Source: Mycobacterium senriense (lineage in GTDB: Bacteria > Actinomycetota > Actinomycetes > Mycobacteriales > Mycobacteriaceae). Taken from it: DNA of 64,000 nt. The stretch lies in assembly GCF_019668465.1 (NCBI RefSeq), contig NZ_AP024828.1:1984001-2048000 (forward strand), read 5' to 3'. Below, in pieces: positions 52,330 through 59,882 of the stretch. Under the pieces are notes generated by a model. The model was given only the letters and a program-made list of their open reading frames with translations, had not been told where the DNA came from and ran no database searches. The stretch's first letter is position 1; each line of letters opens with the position of its first letter. The position numbers and the translations under genes are program-made.

Positions 52330-52968
52330 TCAGACCGCGTACAGGGTGCCTCGCCACATGGCCACCAGAACGTCGACCGCGCTCTCCTCGTCGCGAAGGC
52401 TCGACTCGACACCCAGCCCCGCGATGTGCAGCACTCGTTCGGTGCCCCAGAACAGGGTTGCCGCAAGCATTCTGCTCGGTATCGGCGAGGTGATCATCCC
52501 GGCGGCGCGTTCGCGTTCGATCTCCGCCGCCCCGGCGGCGATGAATCGTTCGGCTATCGCCAGCCACAGATCGCGCAGTTCGGGCTCGGCATGCCAGTGA
52601 TGGTTGGTCGCCTGGAACACCGGTCGGTGTCGATGCCAGGCGCGTGTCACGGCACGAATGCTGCGTTCCAGGGCAACCGTTGGCGAGTCCTCGGGGGATC
52701 GAGCAAGAAACGGCTGCACTGTCTGGAAGATGTCTTCCATCGCGCGCTCGAGTAAACCGCTGACGACGGAGAACTTGGAGGCGAAATAAAAGTAGAAGGT
52801 CGCCCTCGATACTTTCGCTTCGGTGAGAATCTGCGCCACGCTGATGTCCGTCAACGATTGGCGTGCGAGTAGGCGCGTGGTGGCGGCCAGGATGTTCTCG
52901 GCTGCTGAGACGCTGTCGGTGTCTGCGACTCTTCGTCGACCGAGCGTTCGCCTCGTCGTTTCGGTCAT
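52330..52968 (-). CDS. TetR-family regulator, candidate site-B regulator
   Basis: 212 residues from ATG 52968 (MTETTRRTLGRRRVADTDSVSAA), AAGG eight bases upstream; GTG 52977 is an alternative. Helix-turn-helix TDISVAQILTEAKVSRATFYFYFASKFSVVSGLLE; the C-domain resembles the EthR-type ligand domain (AAGMITSPIPSRMLAATLFWGTERVLHIA). A site-B copy (53020) and a perfect 7-bp palindrome (53026-53040) lie directly upstream. This makes it the best candidate to bind site B and regulate the phosphotransfer cluster, its neighbour kinase and itself. Confidence 0.85.
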   Translation of the reverse strand: MTETTRRTLGRRRVADTDSVSAAENILAATTRLLARQSLTDISVAQILTEAKVSRATFYFYFASKFSVVSGLLERAMEDIFQTVQPFLARSPEDSPTVALERSIRAVTRAWHRHRPVFQATNHHWHAEPELRDLWLAIAERFIAAGAAEIERERAAGMITSPIPSRMLAATLFWGTERVLHIAGLGVESSLRDEESAVDVLVAMWRGTLYAV

Positions 52969-53019
52969 CGCCGCCACCTTACTCCCGATTTGCCCACCTC
53001 AGCGGTGTCGTATGACGAT

Positions 53020-53040
53020 TTTAAGCTAATTTCAAATTAG
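53020..53040. promoter_or_regulatory. site B operator B5 with perfect palindrome
   Basis: TTTAAGCTAATTTCAAATTA, 15 of 20 bases equal to the reverse of the 23079 site. It contains CTAATTT-C-AAATTAG (53026-53040), a perfect inverted repeat. It lies between the TetR gene and the AveC-like gene. Confidence 0.58.
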
Positions 53041-53042
53041 GT

Positions 53043-53056
53043 ATACACGCTGTATG
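53043..53056. promoter_or_regulatory. site C operator, copy 1
   Basis: ATACACGCTGTATG; inverted repeat ATACA-CGC-TGTAT. Thirteen of 14 bases recur at 59607-59620. It lies 123 bases before the AveC-like start. Confidence 0.45.
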
Positions 53057-53179
53057 GACATTGTGTTAGTGTGAGCCGGTCCACACCTGCGGGGAGCTGT
53101 CAGCGCCGTCACTGGCGCCCAGGGGTGTCTCTCGCTGTTGCACAGAATGCCGATGGATAGGCGGAAAGGTCAGATTCGG

Positions 53180-54220
53180 ATGAGTTCGATGATCAGCGTC
53201 AGCGCGTGGCCGCTGGTAGGTCACGAGGGATGGCCACCCAATATCGTGCCGAGCCCGGGTGACTTCGAATGCAGCGCACCGGCGCAACTCGCCTTCTTCT
53301 TCATCGCCGGGGCCGCGGTGGTCATCTTCGCGCTCCCATGGGCCATCCGCGCGGCGATGCGAAATCGGAATTACACCCCACTGCTGGTGATCGGTAGCGG
53401 CCTGTTGTGCAGCCTGTGTGAGCCCATGCTCGACATGCTGGGCCATCTGCACTGGGCGAAGAACTTGGTGCCGGCGTTCACGAACTTCGGTATCACGGTG
53501 CCGGCCCTGATTCCGCTCTGCTACGTCGCGTTCCTCGGCCTCGAGTCCTACTTTTGCTACTTCGTGATCCGCAATGGCGCACACGCCCGGCACTTTGTCA
53601 TGATGCTCGGATTGGGCATCTTCACCGATGCGTTGATGGAGACGATCGGCATCAACCTGGGCGTCTACACCTACTACGGCGTGCAGCCGTACAAGTTTCT
53701 GAACTTCCCTTATTGGTGGGGATTCATCAACGGTGCGTCGTTTGTCACCGTTGGCGCGATCTTGGCGTATGCGGTACCCCGATTGAAGGGCGCTCAGAAA
53801 TTCTGGCTGCTGCTGGCGGCGCCGAGCGGCATGATGTTCAACTACTTCGGTGTCGGGTGGGTGCACATTCTGGCCAGCAACTCGACACTGCCTGTCGCAG
53901 TCCGCTGGGTGGCGACGACCATCATGATGGCGATGATGGTCGGCTGGATGTTCGTGCTTCATCATCTCGTCGGTCGGCCGAACGACCTGCCGGCGCCACA
54001 CTGGACGCTGTGGCGGATCTTCGCCTACGGCAAGGTCACGCCCAGCCGTGCGATGCGCCAAGCCATGTGGCAGAAGATGTGCGAAGAAGGCGGTGTGCGA
54101 GCCGGCGACGGGATTGCCACCGACCCGGAAGATCCAACTCAGGCGCTGCTCGTCGGACCGACCTTGGTGTTCGCGAACGGCGCAAGCCGGGATCCCCGGC
54201 GCGACAGAACCGCCGTCTGA
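53180..54220 (+). CDS. multi-pass membrane protein, AveC-like
   Basis: 346 residues from ATG 53180 (MSSMISVSAWPLVG); ATG 53153 is possible. About seven hydrophobic segments: APAQLAFFFIAGAAVVIFALPW, YTPLLVIGSGLLCSLCEPML, ITVPALIPLCYVAFLGLESYFCYFVI, FVMMLGLGIFTDALMETIGI, GFINGASFVTVGAILAYAV, FWLLLAAPSGMMFNYFGVGWVHIL and WVATTIMMAMMVGWMFVLHHLV. Conserved-looking polar residues sit in EPMLDMLGHLHW, PYWWGFINGAS and NYFGVGWVH. The pattern reminds me of the AveC spirocyclase-like family, but I cannot confirm this without a search. The C-terminal ~70 residues are soluble. Possible cyclase/dehydratase or transporter-like role. It is followed by a strong hairpin. Confidence 0.8.
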   Translation: MSSMISVSAWPLVGHEGWPPNIVPSPGDFECSAPAQLAFFFIAGAAVVIFALPWAIRAAMRNRNYTPLLVIGSGLLCSLCEPMLDMLGHLHWAKNLVPAFTNFGITVPALIPLCYVAFLGLESYFCYFVIRNGAHARHFVMMLGLGIFTDALMETIGINLGVYTYYGVQPYKFLNFPYWWGFINGASFVTVGAILAYAVPRLKGAQKFWLLLAAPSGMMFNYFGVGWVHILASNSTLPVAVRWVATTIMMAMMVGWMFVLHHLVGRPNDLPAPHWTLWRIFAYGKVTPSRAMRQAMWQKMCEEGGVRAGDGIATDPEDPTQALLVGPTLVFANGASRDPRRDRTAV

Positions 54221-54225
54221 TCATC

Positions 54226-54264
54226 GTCGTGGGTCGCCCAGGTCAATCCTGGGCGACCCACGAC
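54226..54264. terminator. perfect 17-bp stem-loop terminator
   Basis: GTCGTGGGTCGCCCAGG pairs perfectly with 54248-54264 around the loop TCAAT, five bases after the AveC-like stop. There is no U-run, as is common for mycobacterial intrinsic terminators. Confidence 0.8.
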
Positions 54265-54352
54265 TGATCCGTGGGCACGCCTGACGCAACCCGGCTTCCT
54301 CAGCCGGTGATCGAAGGGAATGCTGCGATGACGCAGGGTGTGCAGCGAAACG

Positions 54353-54484
54353 ATGGCCGCCTGCGGTGCGGTGTTCGTGCTCCTACTGTTTCCGGCGATC
54401 ATTATGGTCGGTCTGCTGCCGCCGATTCTCCGATGCAGACCGCTGTCGAGGTGGCGCACTCCTGGTCCACAACCACCGGCCTGA
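54353..54484 (+). CDS. possible 43-residue hydrophobic ORF
   Basis: MAACGAVFVLLLFPAIIMVG and on to a basic Arg/Pro tail: one clear membrane helix (residues ~5-26). There is no ribosome site and no recognised family. It could be a small membrane protein, or the start of a degraded longer gene. Confidence 0.25.
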   Translation: MAACGAVFVLLLFPAIIMVGLLPPILRCRPLSRWRTPGPQPPA

Positions 54485-54815
54485 AGCGGTTCGGTCGCAT
54501 GTGATCACACGAATCTCAACAGTTTTCGGTGCCGTCAACACCTTGCTTTCAGAGACGAGTTCACTACTCGTGGTGCTCGCCGTCCAGAAGGTACTCGGTG
54601 GACGTCGTGCCGGCGCGTGGCAATCGATTAAGGTGGCGCCTTGTTTGCGGTGCGGGTTCCGTCGCTTTCGTCGCCTATCTCATGGAATGCGCTCTGCGCC
54701 AACGGATTTTGGCGGAATCTTAGAGGGGTCCTGCTGATTGTCCTATCGGTTTCGGTAGCTTTTCGACGTTTTCGTCAAGGCCAAGACCGCAGAAGCCGGC
54801 AAGGTGTTGCGTGGA

Positions 54816-54837
54816 TTTAATCCAGATTATAATCTGG
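54816..54837. promoter_or_regulatory. site B operator B6 with perfect 16-bp palindrome
   Basis: TTTAATCC followed by CCAGATTA-TAATCTGG (54822-54837, perfect, overlapping the CC). It ends six bases before the proposed GTG start at 54843. Confidence 0.68.
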
Positions 54838-54842
54838 CGGCT

Positions 54843-55907
54843 GTGTCTCATCCCGTAACCGCTGAAAGCCGGTTACTCACTGGCAGCAACCCCTTCAATG
54901 TCGAACCCGAGATGGACCTGTTGCATACAGCGCCGGCTGATGCACCGGGCTGGAGCGAGACGATGTTCTTCCACGCATGGTCTCCCCGGGAGAAAGTCGG
55001 TGTATTCGTGCACACCGGCAGGTGGCCGAGCGACCTCGATCTGTGGTGGGCTCAGGTAATCGCGTTGCTGCCCAATGGTGAGTTGCTGGTCGATCGGTCG
55101 TGGGGGCGAGCAACAGACAATCGGGGTCCGGCGACGGGAAACCTCAAAGTCACGTGCACTACTCCGTTGCGCAGCTGGCGCTTGCACTTTGACGGGGCTG
55201 GGGCTATCTGTGACCTCAGCGCAATGGCGGCAGGCCCGGTGGGCGCCGGACCGGCGCGCCGGTTGTCTTTCGACCTGGAATTAGAAGCCGCCGCCCCGGT
55301 GTGGGACCTGCACGGGGCGCTGGGGATCGACCGCCTGAGCTGGGCCTCCTTCCACCACAACCAGGGATTCCGAACGAAGGGCTCGCTGACCGCGGGCTCG
55401 CAGCGTTGGGACATCGACGGCGTCGCAATTCGGGACCATTCCAGCGGGCCACGGGACGTCGGGCAGCTGGGTGGGCTGCACTTCCTCTTGTTGGTGTTTC
55501 CCGAGAGTGGTCGCGTGCTCAACGGCCTGGTGAACTGGCGTCAGGACGGCAGGGTCGACCATCGCACCTTCTGCACTCAGCAGGCCGGTGTCTGTGAGGT
55601 GGGGACCGATGTCCGAGTCACCGGTTTGCATTCGGTCGCGACTCACGAACCACGTTCGATGGACGTCACCCTGCAGCGGGCGGACCATTCCTCTGAGGTT
55701 TTGAAAGCCACGTGGCTGCATGGCTATTCGTTGACGTATCTACAGCCCAACGAGAACATCAATGGAGTCGACGTCGTTACCCAGCCCGACCCTCTCGTCG
55801 TCACGCAGAGCACGGTTCGTGTAGTGGCGCCTGACGGCGAAGTCGGTTACGGCGTCATCGAGCGTGACTACCGACCGTCTGCGCTTCCCTCAACTGAGGA
55901 GCGGTGA
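54843..55907 (+). CDS. CrtC/AttH-like (lipocalin-fold) protein, paralogue 2
   Basis: 354 residues from GTG 54843 (VSHPVTAESRLLTG); the open frame begins at 54804, but that start would place the operator inside the gene. WSETMFFHAWSPREKVGVFVHTGRWPSDLDLWW is the first lipocalin part. VAIRDHSSGPRDVGQLGGLHFLLLVFPESGRV (~residue 195) is the family's DHSxGxR segment, with Trp replaced by Ser. The second barrel follows to the end. It overlaps the PEP-domain protein 2 by GTGA. Longer than paralogue 1 by about 58 residues, mainly in the second half. Role probably to bind or hydrate the hydrophobic substrate before or after phosphorylation. Confidence 0.7.
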   Translation: MSHPVTAESRLLTGSNPFNVEPEMDLLHTAPADAPGWSETMFFHAWSPREKVGVFVHTGRWPSDLDLWWAQVIALLPNGELLVDRSWGRATDNRGPATGNLKVTCTTPLRSWRLHFDGAGAICDLSAMAAGPVGAGPARRLSFDLELEAAAPVWDLHGALGIDRLSWASFHHNQGFRTKGSLTAGSQRWDIDGVAIRDHSSGPRDVGQLGGLHFLLLVFPESGRVLNGLVNWRQDGRVDHRTFCTQQAGVCEVGTDVRVTGLHSVATHEPRSMDVTLQRADHSSEVLKATWLHGYSLTYLQPNENINGVDVVTQPDPLVVTQSTVRVVAPDGEVGYGVIERDYRPSALPSTEER

Positions 55908-57595
55908 GGGTGTCGTTGAATCGGTCGGAATCCGCCCTAGACCTGTCCGAGGAAGAACTGGCCGCAAGTCCGGTTCATCATCCGGGCGCCAAGCGGCGAT
56001 GGACCACCGCCAACGTCGATGAAGGCCTGCCCGGAACGATCACCCCGCTGACCTGGTCCATGTACTTCCCGCCCACCGAGTCCACCATGCGCGGTTGCTG
56101 GGTGGATCTCGGTGTGCTGCCGGAATCGCAGCGCCCGATCCCAGACGACGTCGACGGTCGCTTCCTCTCCGTGGCCTACGGCCATGCCATCGCCAACGTG
56201 GATCTCTTAGGCCAGATGGCGGCGCGTGTGCCGGGAGGCTCTGCGGCAACCATGGAAGCTCAGTTGTTCGGATCGGTCGAGCGCGATGGCGAACCGGAGC
56301 CCAGTGGACTACGCAAGATGCGCCGCTATCCGTTCGTCGCGGCGAAGTTTCCCCGCGCACTGCGTCGCGCGATGCGCGAGCTTGAACCGTGCGCGCAGAA
56401 TACAGCCCGCTGGTGGCGGGCTACCGTCTTCGAATCCGAGGCGCTGGTGGGCGATTCGGCCGTGCAGGCACTGGCCGAGGCGCGCCGGCGGTTCGAGGAA
56501 ATCCTGGTCACGCACATGGTGCTCTCGATGGCGTGTCAGGGCCTGATGGGCCGCGTCGAGGCGTTGGCCGTCAAGGCCGGGCTGGACGGCGTGCAGCATG
56601 AACTCATCAAGAGCGATGAGGGGACTGCCGAGTTCGACTTGGTCCGCGATCTGTGGAGCCTGTCGGCCGACACGATCACGCTCCAGGATTTCCTGCATCG
56701 GCACGGCTTCCACGGCCCCCGCGAGGGGCTGGTGGAATCGACGGTATGGCGGGAGAATCCCCAACCCGTCGCGGATCTGGCCGCCGCATACCGCTCCCGT
56801 CGCGGCGGTGAAGACATTGACGCCCTGGTGTTGCGACGGCGGAGCGAGCATGTGGCCGCAGTCCGCCGGCTGGAGCAGGCGCTCGGCCCGATCCGATCGA
56901 TCCCGGCACGCGCGCTCATCCGATTCGCGGCGCACGCGCCGACGTGGCGCGAAACCGGGCGGGCCAGCATGTTGCAAGCCGTCGACGTCGCCCGCGCGGC
57001 ATCACGCGTCGTCGGTCGGGATCTTGCCGAGGCGAGTGTGCTCGACGATCCCACGCACGTGATGTTCCTGACGATCGACGAGATCCTGCGTGGTGATCGT
57101 GGCGACTGGCCTGATCTTGTCCGTCAACGTCGATCCGACCACGTCACGTTCGACCGGATCGTTCTTCCGCACGTATGGCGTGGCGTGCCCGAGATTGCCG
57201 CCGCCGCTGCCGCGGCCACCGGGCCGGCACCCGAGCACCAGCCCGACGTCGTGGAAGGTCTGGGGGTGAGCGCCGGTTCCGCCGAAGGAGTCGTGCGCGT
57301 CGTTCGTGATCTCGATGACGCCGACATCGACGAGGGCTCCATCCTGGTGTGCCGCGCGACCGATCCCAGCTGGGCATCGCTGTTCGCGCTCGCCGAAGCG
57401 GTGGTCACCGATGTCGGCAGCGCGATGAGCCACGCCGCCATCGTCTGCCGGGAATTGGGGCTGCCCTGCGTCGCCGGCACCCGCACCGGCACCACAACGC
57501 TGCGCGACGGGATGCGGGTGCGGGTTGACGGTACGACTGGCCGCGTGGAAATCCTGAACGACGTATCGCGTGTCGACGCGCAGCCGTCTGGCTAG
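55904..57595 (+). CDS. PEP-utilizing-domain protein without ATP-grasp, paralogue 2
   Basis: 563 residues from GTG 55904; GTG 55910 is an alternative. It has the same layout as 48541. The acceptor-like helical domain opens with RRWTTANVDEGLPGTITPLTWSMYFPP and includes LIKSDEGTAEFDLVRDLW and FLHRHGFHGPREGLVESTVWRENP. The swivelling domain is CRATDPSWASLFALAEAVVTDVGSAMSHAAIVCRELGLPCVAG with His ~510. The HGFHGPxE...WRENP stretch is shared with paralogue 1 (HGYHCPGEGELSSVTWRENP) and may line the acceptor site. No ATP-grasp. The gene is convergent with the FAD enzyme at 57715 and ends before a terminator hairpin. Confidence 0.85.
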   Translation: MRVSLNRSESALDLSEEELAASPVHHPGAKRRWTTANVDEGLPGTITPLTWSMYFPPTESTMRGCWVDLGVLPESQRPIPDDVDGRFLSVAYGHAIANVDLLGQMAARVPGGSAATMEAQLFGSVERDGEPEPSGLRKMRRYPFVAAKFPRALRRAMRELEPCAQNTARWWRATVFESEALVGDSAVQALAEARRRFEEILVTHMVLSMACQGLMGRVEALAVKAGLDGVQHELIKSDEGTAEFDLVRDLWSLSADTITLQDFLHRHGFHGPREGLVESTVWRENPQPVADLAAAYRSRRGGEDIDALVLRRRSEHVAAVRRLEQALGPIRSIPARALIRFAAHAPTWRETGRASMLQAVDVARAASRVVGRDLAEASVLDDPTHVMFLTIDEILRGDRGDWPDLVRQRRSDHVTFDRIVLPHVWRGVPEIAAAAAAATGPAPEHQPDVVEGLGVSAGSAEGVVRVVRDLDDADIDEGSILVCRATDPSWASLFALAEAVVTDVGSAMSHAAIVCRELGLPCVAGTRTGTTTLRDGMRVRVDGTTGRVEILNDVSRVDAQPSG

Positions 57596-57677
57596 AGCGC
57601 CGTCTTTCGCTGAATTCGGCCTTGCCCGAAGATAATTGCGCGTCATCCCAGAATCTGCGGTTTGGCTGCACTTGGAC

Positions 57678-57709
57678 GGCGCCGTCCCGTCAGCGATGGG
57701 AACGGCGCC
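57678..57709. terminator. bidirectional stem-loop terminator
   Basis: GGCGCCGT pairs with ACGGCGCC (8 bp, perfect), with an inner CCC/GGG, between two convergent genes that end at 57595 and 57715. Confidence 0.6.
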
Positions 57710-57714
57710 TCACA

Positions 57715-59421
57715 TCAACGCGCTACCGGGAAGGGGTCGTTCTGACCGCTCGAATAGGGGTCGTCGTCTGCTGTCTTGCGTGAGCTCATCAAGTCTTTCA
57801 GCACGCCCGCTATGCGCTCACCTTTCTTCTGAAGGTGGAAATCCTTGAGCATGGTTCGCGCAGCGTTCTGGCCGGGCATGCCGCTGATACCGGCGACCGG
57901 GTGGGTGCCGGACCCGGTCAGGTAGAGACCGTCGATTGGCGTCTTGTAGCCGGCGAATCCGGCGACGGGCTTGTTCGGACCGAAGCGACTGATGGTCGGA
58001 TCCACGTGGTAGACCGAGCCGTCGATTGCCCAGAACCGCTCTTCGATGTCGGGCAGCACCAAGGGACGCACGGCCACCTGCAGGTCTTCGACGCCTTTGT
58101 AATACTCGTCGGCGTCTTTGATGATGCTGTCGGTGATCTTCTTGCGGGCCACGTCCCAGCCGTCCTCGGGATACGACGGGGTGAGCCCGGTCCAGAACCA
58201 CCAGAGGTCCTTGCCGGGAGGCGACATCGACGGATCGAAAGAGTTCGTCACCTGGGCCAGGCCCGGGATGGCCTCCGGCACCTTGCCCCGCACGCAGGCG
58301 CGGGCGGCCTCGACGGCTTGTTCGTACGTGTGGTAGCAGTTGCACGCCTGCCGCATATCGATACCGTCGCCGCGCCACTTTTCATGCTTGGACATGTCGA
58401 TACGTCCGGACAGCGCGACATTGACTTTTGCGTCGGCGATACCACGTTTGCGGGTCGGGATGTGGTCGGCGGCGTTCTGCTTCTTCGGTTCCAGAACGCC
58501 CCGCGGGAGCAACCGCGTCAGCGTCGTCTTGGGACTGCATGCGGTGAGAACGGCACGCCGAGCGCGGATTTCAACTCCGCCCTTGACACGTACCCCGGTG
58601 CAGCGGTTGTTGGTGATGATCAGCTCTTCGACAGGGGAGCTGGTGATCACGTCACCATGGTTGTCCTTTATCACGCTGATCAGCGCTTTCGGCAGCGATC
58701 CGGTGCCGCCGTGGAACATGGCCACGCCGTACTTGCTCAGCACACCCAGGTAGATCAGCGACCAGCCAGACATATCAGCGTCGAACGGCATGAACGGGAG
58801 ACTGCTCAGCATCGGTGCACGGATCATGTCGTGCTCGAAGCTCTCCTCGACCGCCTCCATTTGAGAGCTCGACATCCACCGACCGAGCGCTGCCAGCTGT
58901 TTCCGGTTCTTCAGCAGAGCGCGTGCCGATTTCATGATGTTCTTGATCTCCGGCTCACGGACGTTGGTCTGCATCATGGGCAGCCCGATTTCGACAGCCG
59001 CGTCGATCACCTCGTAGAGCTCGAGCAGCGCGCGGGCGTCCTTCTTCGAGAAGTACTCCAGTTCTGCGGCGGTCTTGCGGGGGTCGCGCCACAATCCCAG
59101 CGACGCGCCGTCAGCCGAAAGCTGAAAGTGTGCGGGGTCGATTACGGTCTGCCGCAGACCGTAATAACGCGACAGCCCAAGATCGCGGTCGATCGTCGTG
59201 GTGCGGAACAACGACGCCTGAATCGACGCCTCGTTGATCGTGTACTCAGGTGCTTCTGGGGCGAAGGAATTCGTCGACGTCATACCGCCGGCGGTCGGGG
59301 ACGCCTCGACGACGAGAACATCCAGCCCGGCCTTCGCGAGATACGCCGCGGCGACCAACCCGTTGTGCCCCGATCCCACAACCACAATGTCGGCTTCGCG
59401 CGGCGGGAGAGCGTCCTTCAT
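57715..59421 (-). CDS. phytoene-desaturase-like FAD oxidoreductase
   Basis: 568 residues from ATG 59421, with GAAGGA seven bases upstream; a GTG one codon earlier is less well spaced. EADIVVVGSGHNGLVAAAYLAKAGLDVLVVEAS is the FAD motif, and DGLYLTGSGTHPVAGISGMPGQNAA the C-terminal FAD contact. It is a paralogue of the gene at 12414. The family acts on polyene or isoprenoid chains. Together with the CrtC/AttH-like genes on either side it recreates the carotenoid-type pairing of desaturase and hydratase, although the substrate here is unlikely to be a carotenoid, since no phytoene synthase is present. It faces the kinase gene at 59883 across a 461-base gap. Confidence 0.88.
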   Translation of the reverse strand: MKDALPPREADIVVVGSGHNGLVAAAYLAKAGLDVLVVEASPTAGGMTSTNSFAPEAPEYTINEASIQASLFRTTTIDRDLGLSRYYGLRQTVIDPAHFQLSADGASLGLWRDPRKTAAELEYFSKKDARALLELYEVIDAAVEIGLPMMQTNVREPEIKNIMKSARALLKNRKQLAALGRWMSSSQMEAVEESFEHDMIRAPMLSSLPFMPFDADMSGWSLIYLGVLSKYGVAMFHGGTGSLPKALISVIKDNHGDVITSSPVEELIITNNRCTGVRVKGGVEIRARRAVLTACSPKTTLTRLLPRGVLEPKKQNAADHIPTRKRGIADAKVNVALSGRIDMSKHEKWRGDGIDMRQACNCYHTYEQAVEAARACVRGKVPEAIPGLAQVTNSFDPSMSPPGKDLWWFWTGLTPSYPEDGWDVARKKITDSIIKDADEYYKGVEDLQVAVRPLVLPDIEERFWAIDGSVYHVDPTISRFGPNKPVAGFAGYKTPIDGLYLTGSGTHPVAGISGMPGQNAARTMLKDFHLQKKGERIAGVLKDLMSSRKTADDDPYSSGQNDPFPVAR

Positions 59422-59605
59422 CACCAGTCCTTCGATCGTCCGAGAGCGAGACTCAAATCTAACTAATATTAAATACTGCCATTGTCAGGCCACGGTTGCG
59501 GCCGAAGTGGGTTGGCGCCTACCGAATCCCGCCCAAGTGCGTGCTTGCCTGAACACTCGAACAAGGGTCATCGGCACCGTGGTCATCGCCACGATTCTGT
59601 TGCAC

Positions 59606-59620
59606 CATACACACTGTATG
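59606..59620. promoter_or_regulatory. site C operator, copy 2
   Basis: CATACA-CAC-TGTATG, a perfect 6-bp inverted repeat. It matches the copy at 53043 and lies midway between the divergent FAD-enzyme and kinase genes. Confidence 0.5.
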
Positions 59621-59821
59621 CTCAATGCGATCCAGAGCACAACCCACTGTCGAAGCCCACTTCGGGCGCGGTGGCCCACGGTCGAGACGTGACCGCGAAT
59701 GCCCGGCACCGTCGCCCCCCGCGAGGCCGGCCCCGGGGTCCAGGGTCGCATCGTCCAATCGGCTGAACCGCGAAGCATCAGAACGGCAAATTTGTCCCGG
59801 ATCCTGTACAAGGCTTTTTAC

Positions 59822-59840
59822 TTGAATATAGATTCAATAA
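59822..59840. promoter_or_regulatory. site B operator B7
   Basis: TTGAAT-ATAG-ATTCAA is a perfect 6-bp inverted repeat. The first 16 bases match the reverse of the 23079 site at 14 positions. It lies 42 bases before the kinase start at 59883. Confidence 0.58.
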
Positions 59841-59882
59841 GCGAAGTCAACTCACGTCACCGAAGCCGGGAGCGCTGCCACC

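Larger units (their letters stand above)
54221..54842. other. 622-base gap, possibly with decayed coding sequence
   Basis: It starts with a 17-bp perfect hairpin (54226-54264) and ends with a site-B operator (54816-54837). Between them no gene is convincing. Two short hydrophobic reading frames in different frames (54353 and about 54640-54720, ending CGAGSVAFVAYLMECALRQR) could be remnants of a membrane-protein gene. Confidence 0.5.
59422..59882. other. 461-base divergent promoter region
   Basis: No gene is supported; open frames here are short and on both strands. It holds an AT-rich stretch AATCTAACTAATATTAAA (59456-59473) near the FAD-enzyme start, a perfect palindrome (59606-59620) and a site-B copy (59822-59840), listed separately. 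Confidence 0.6.
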
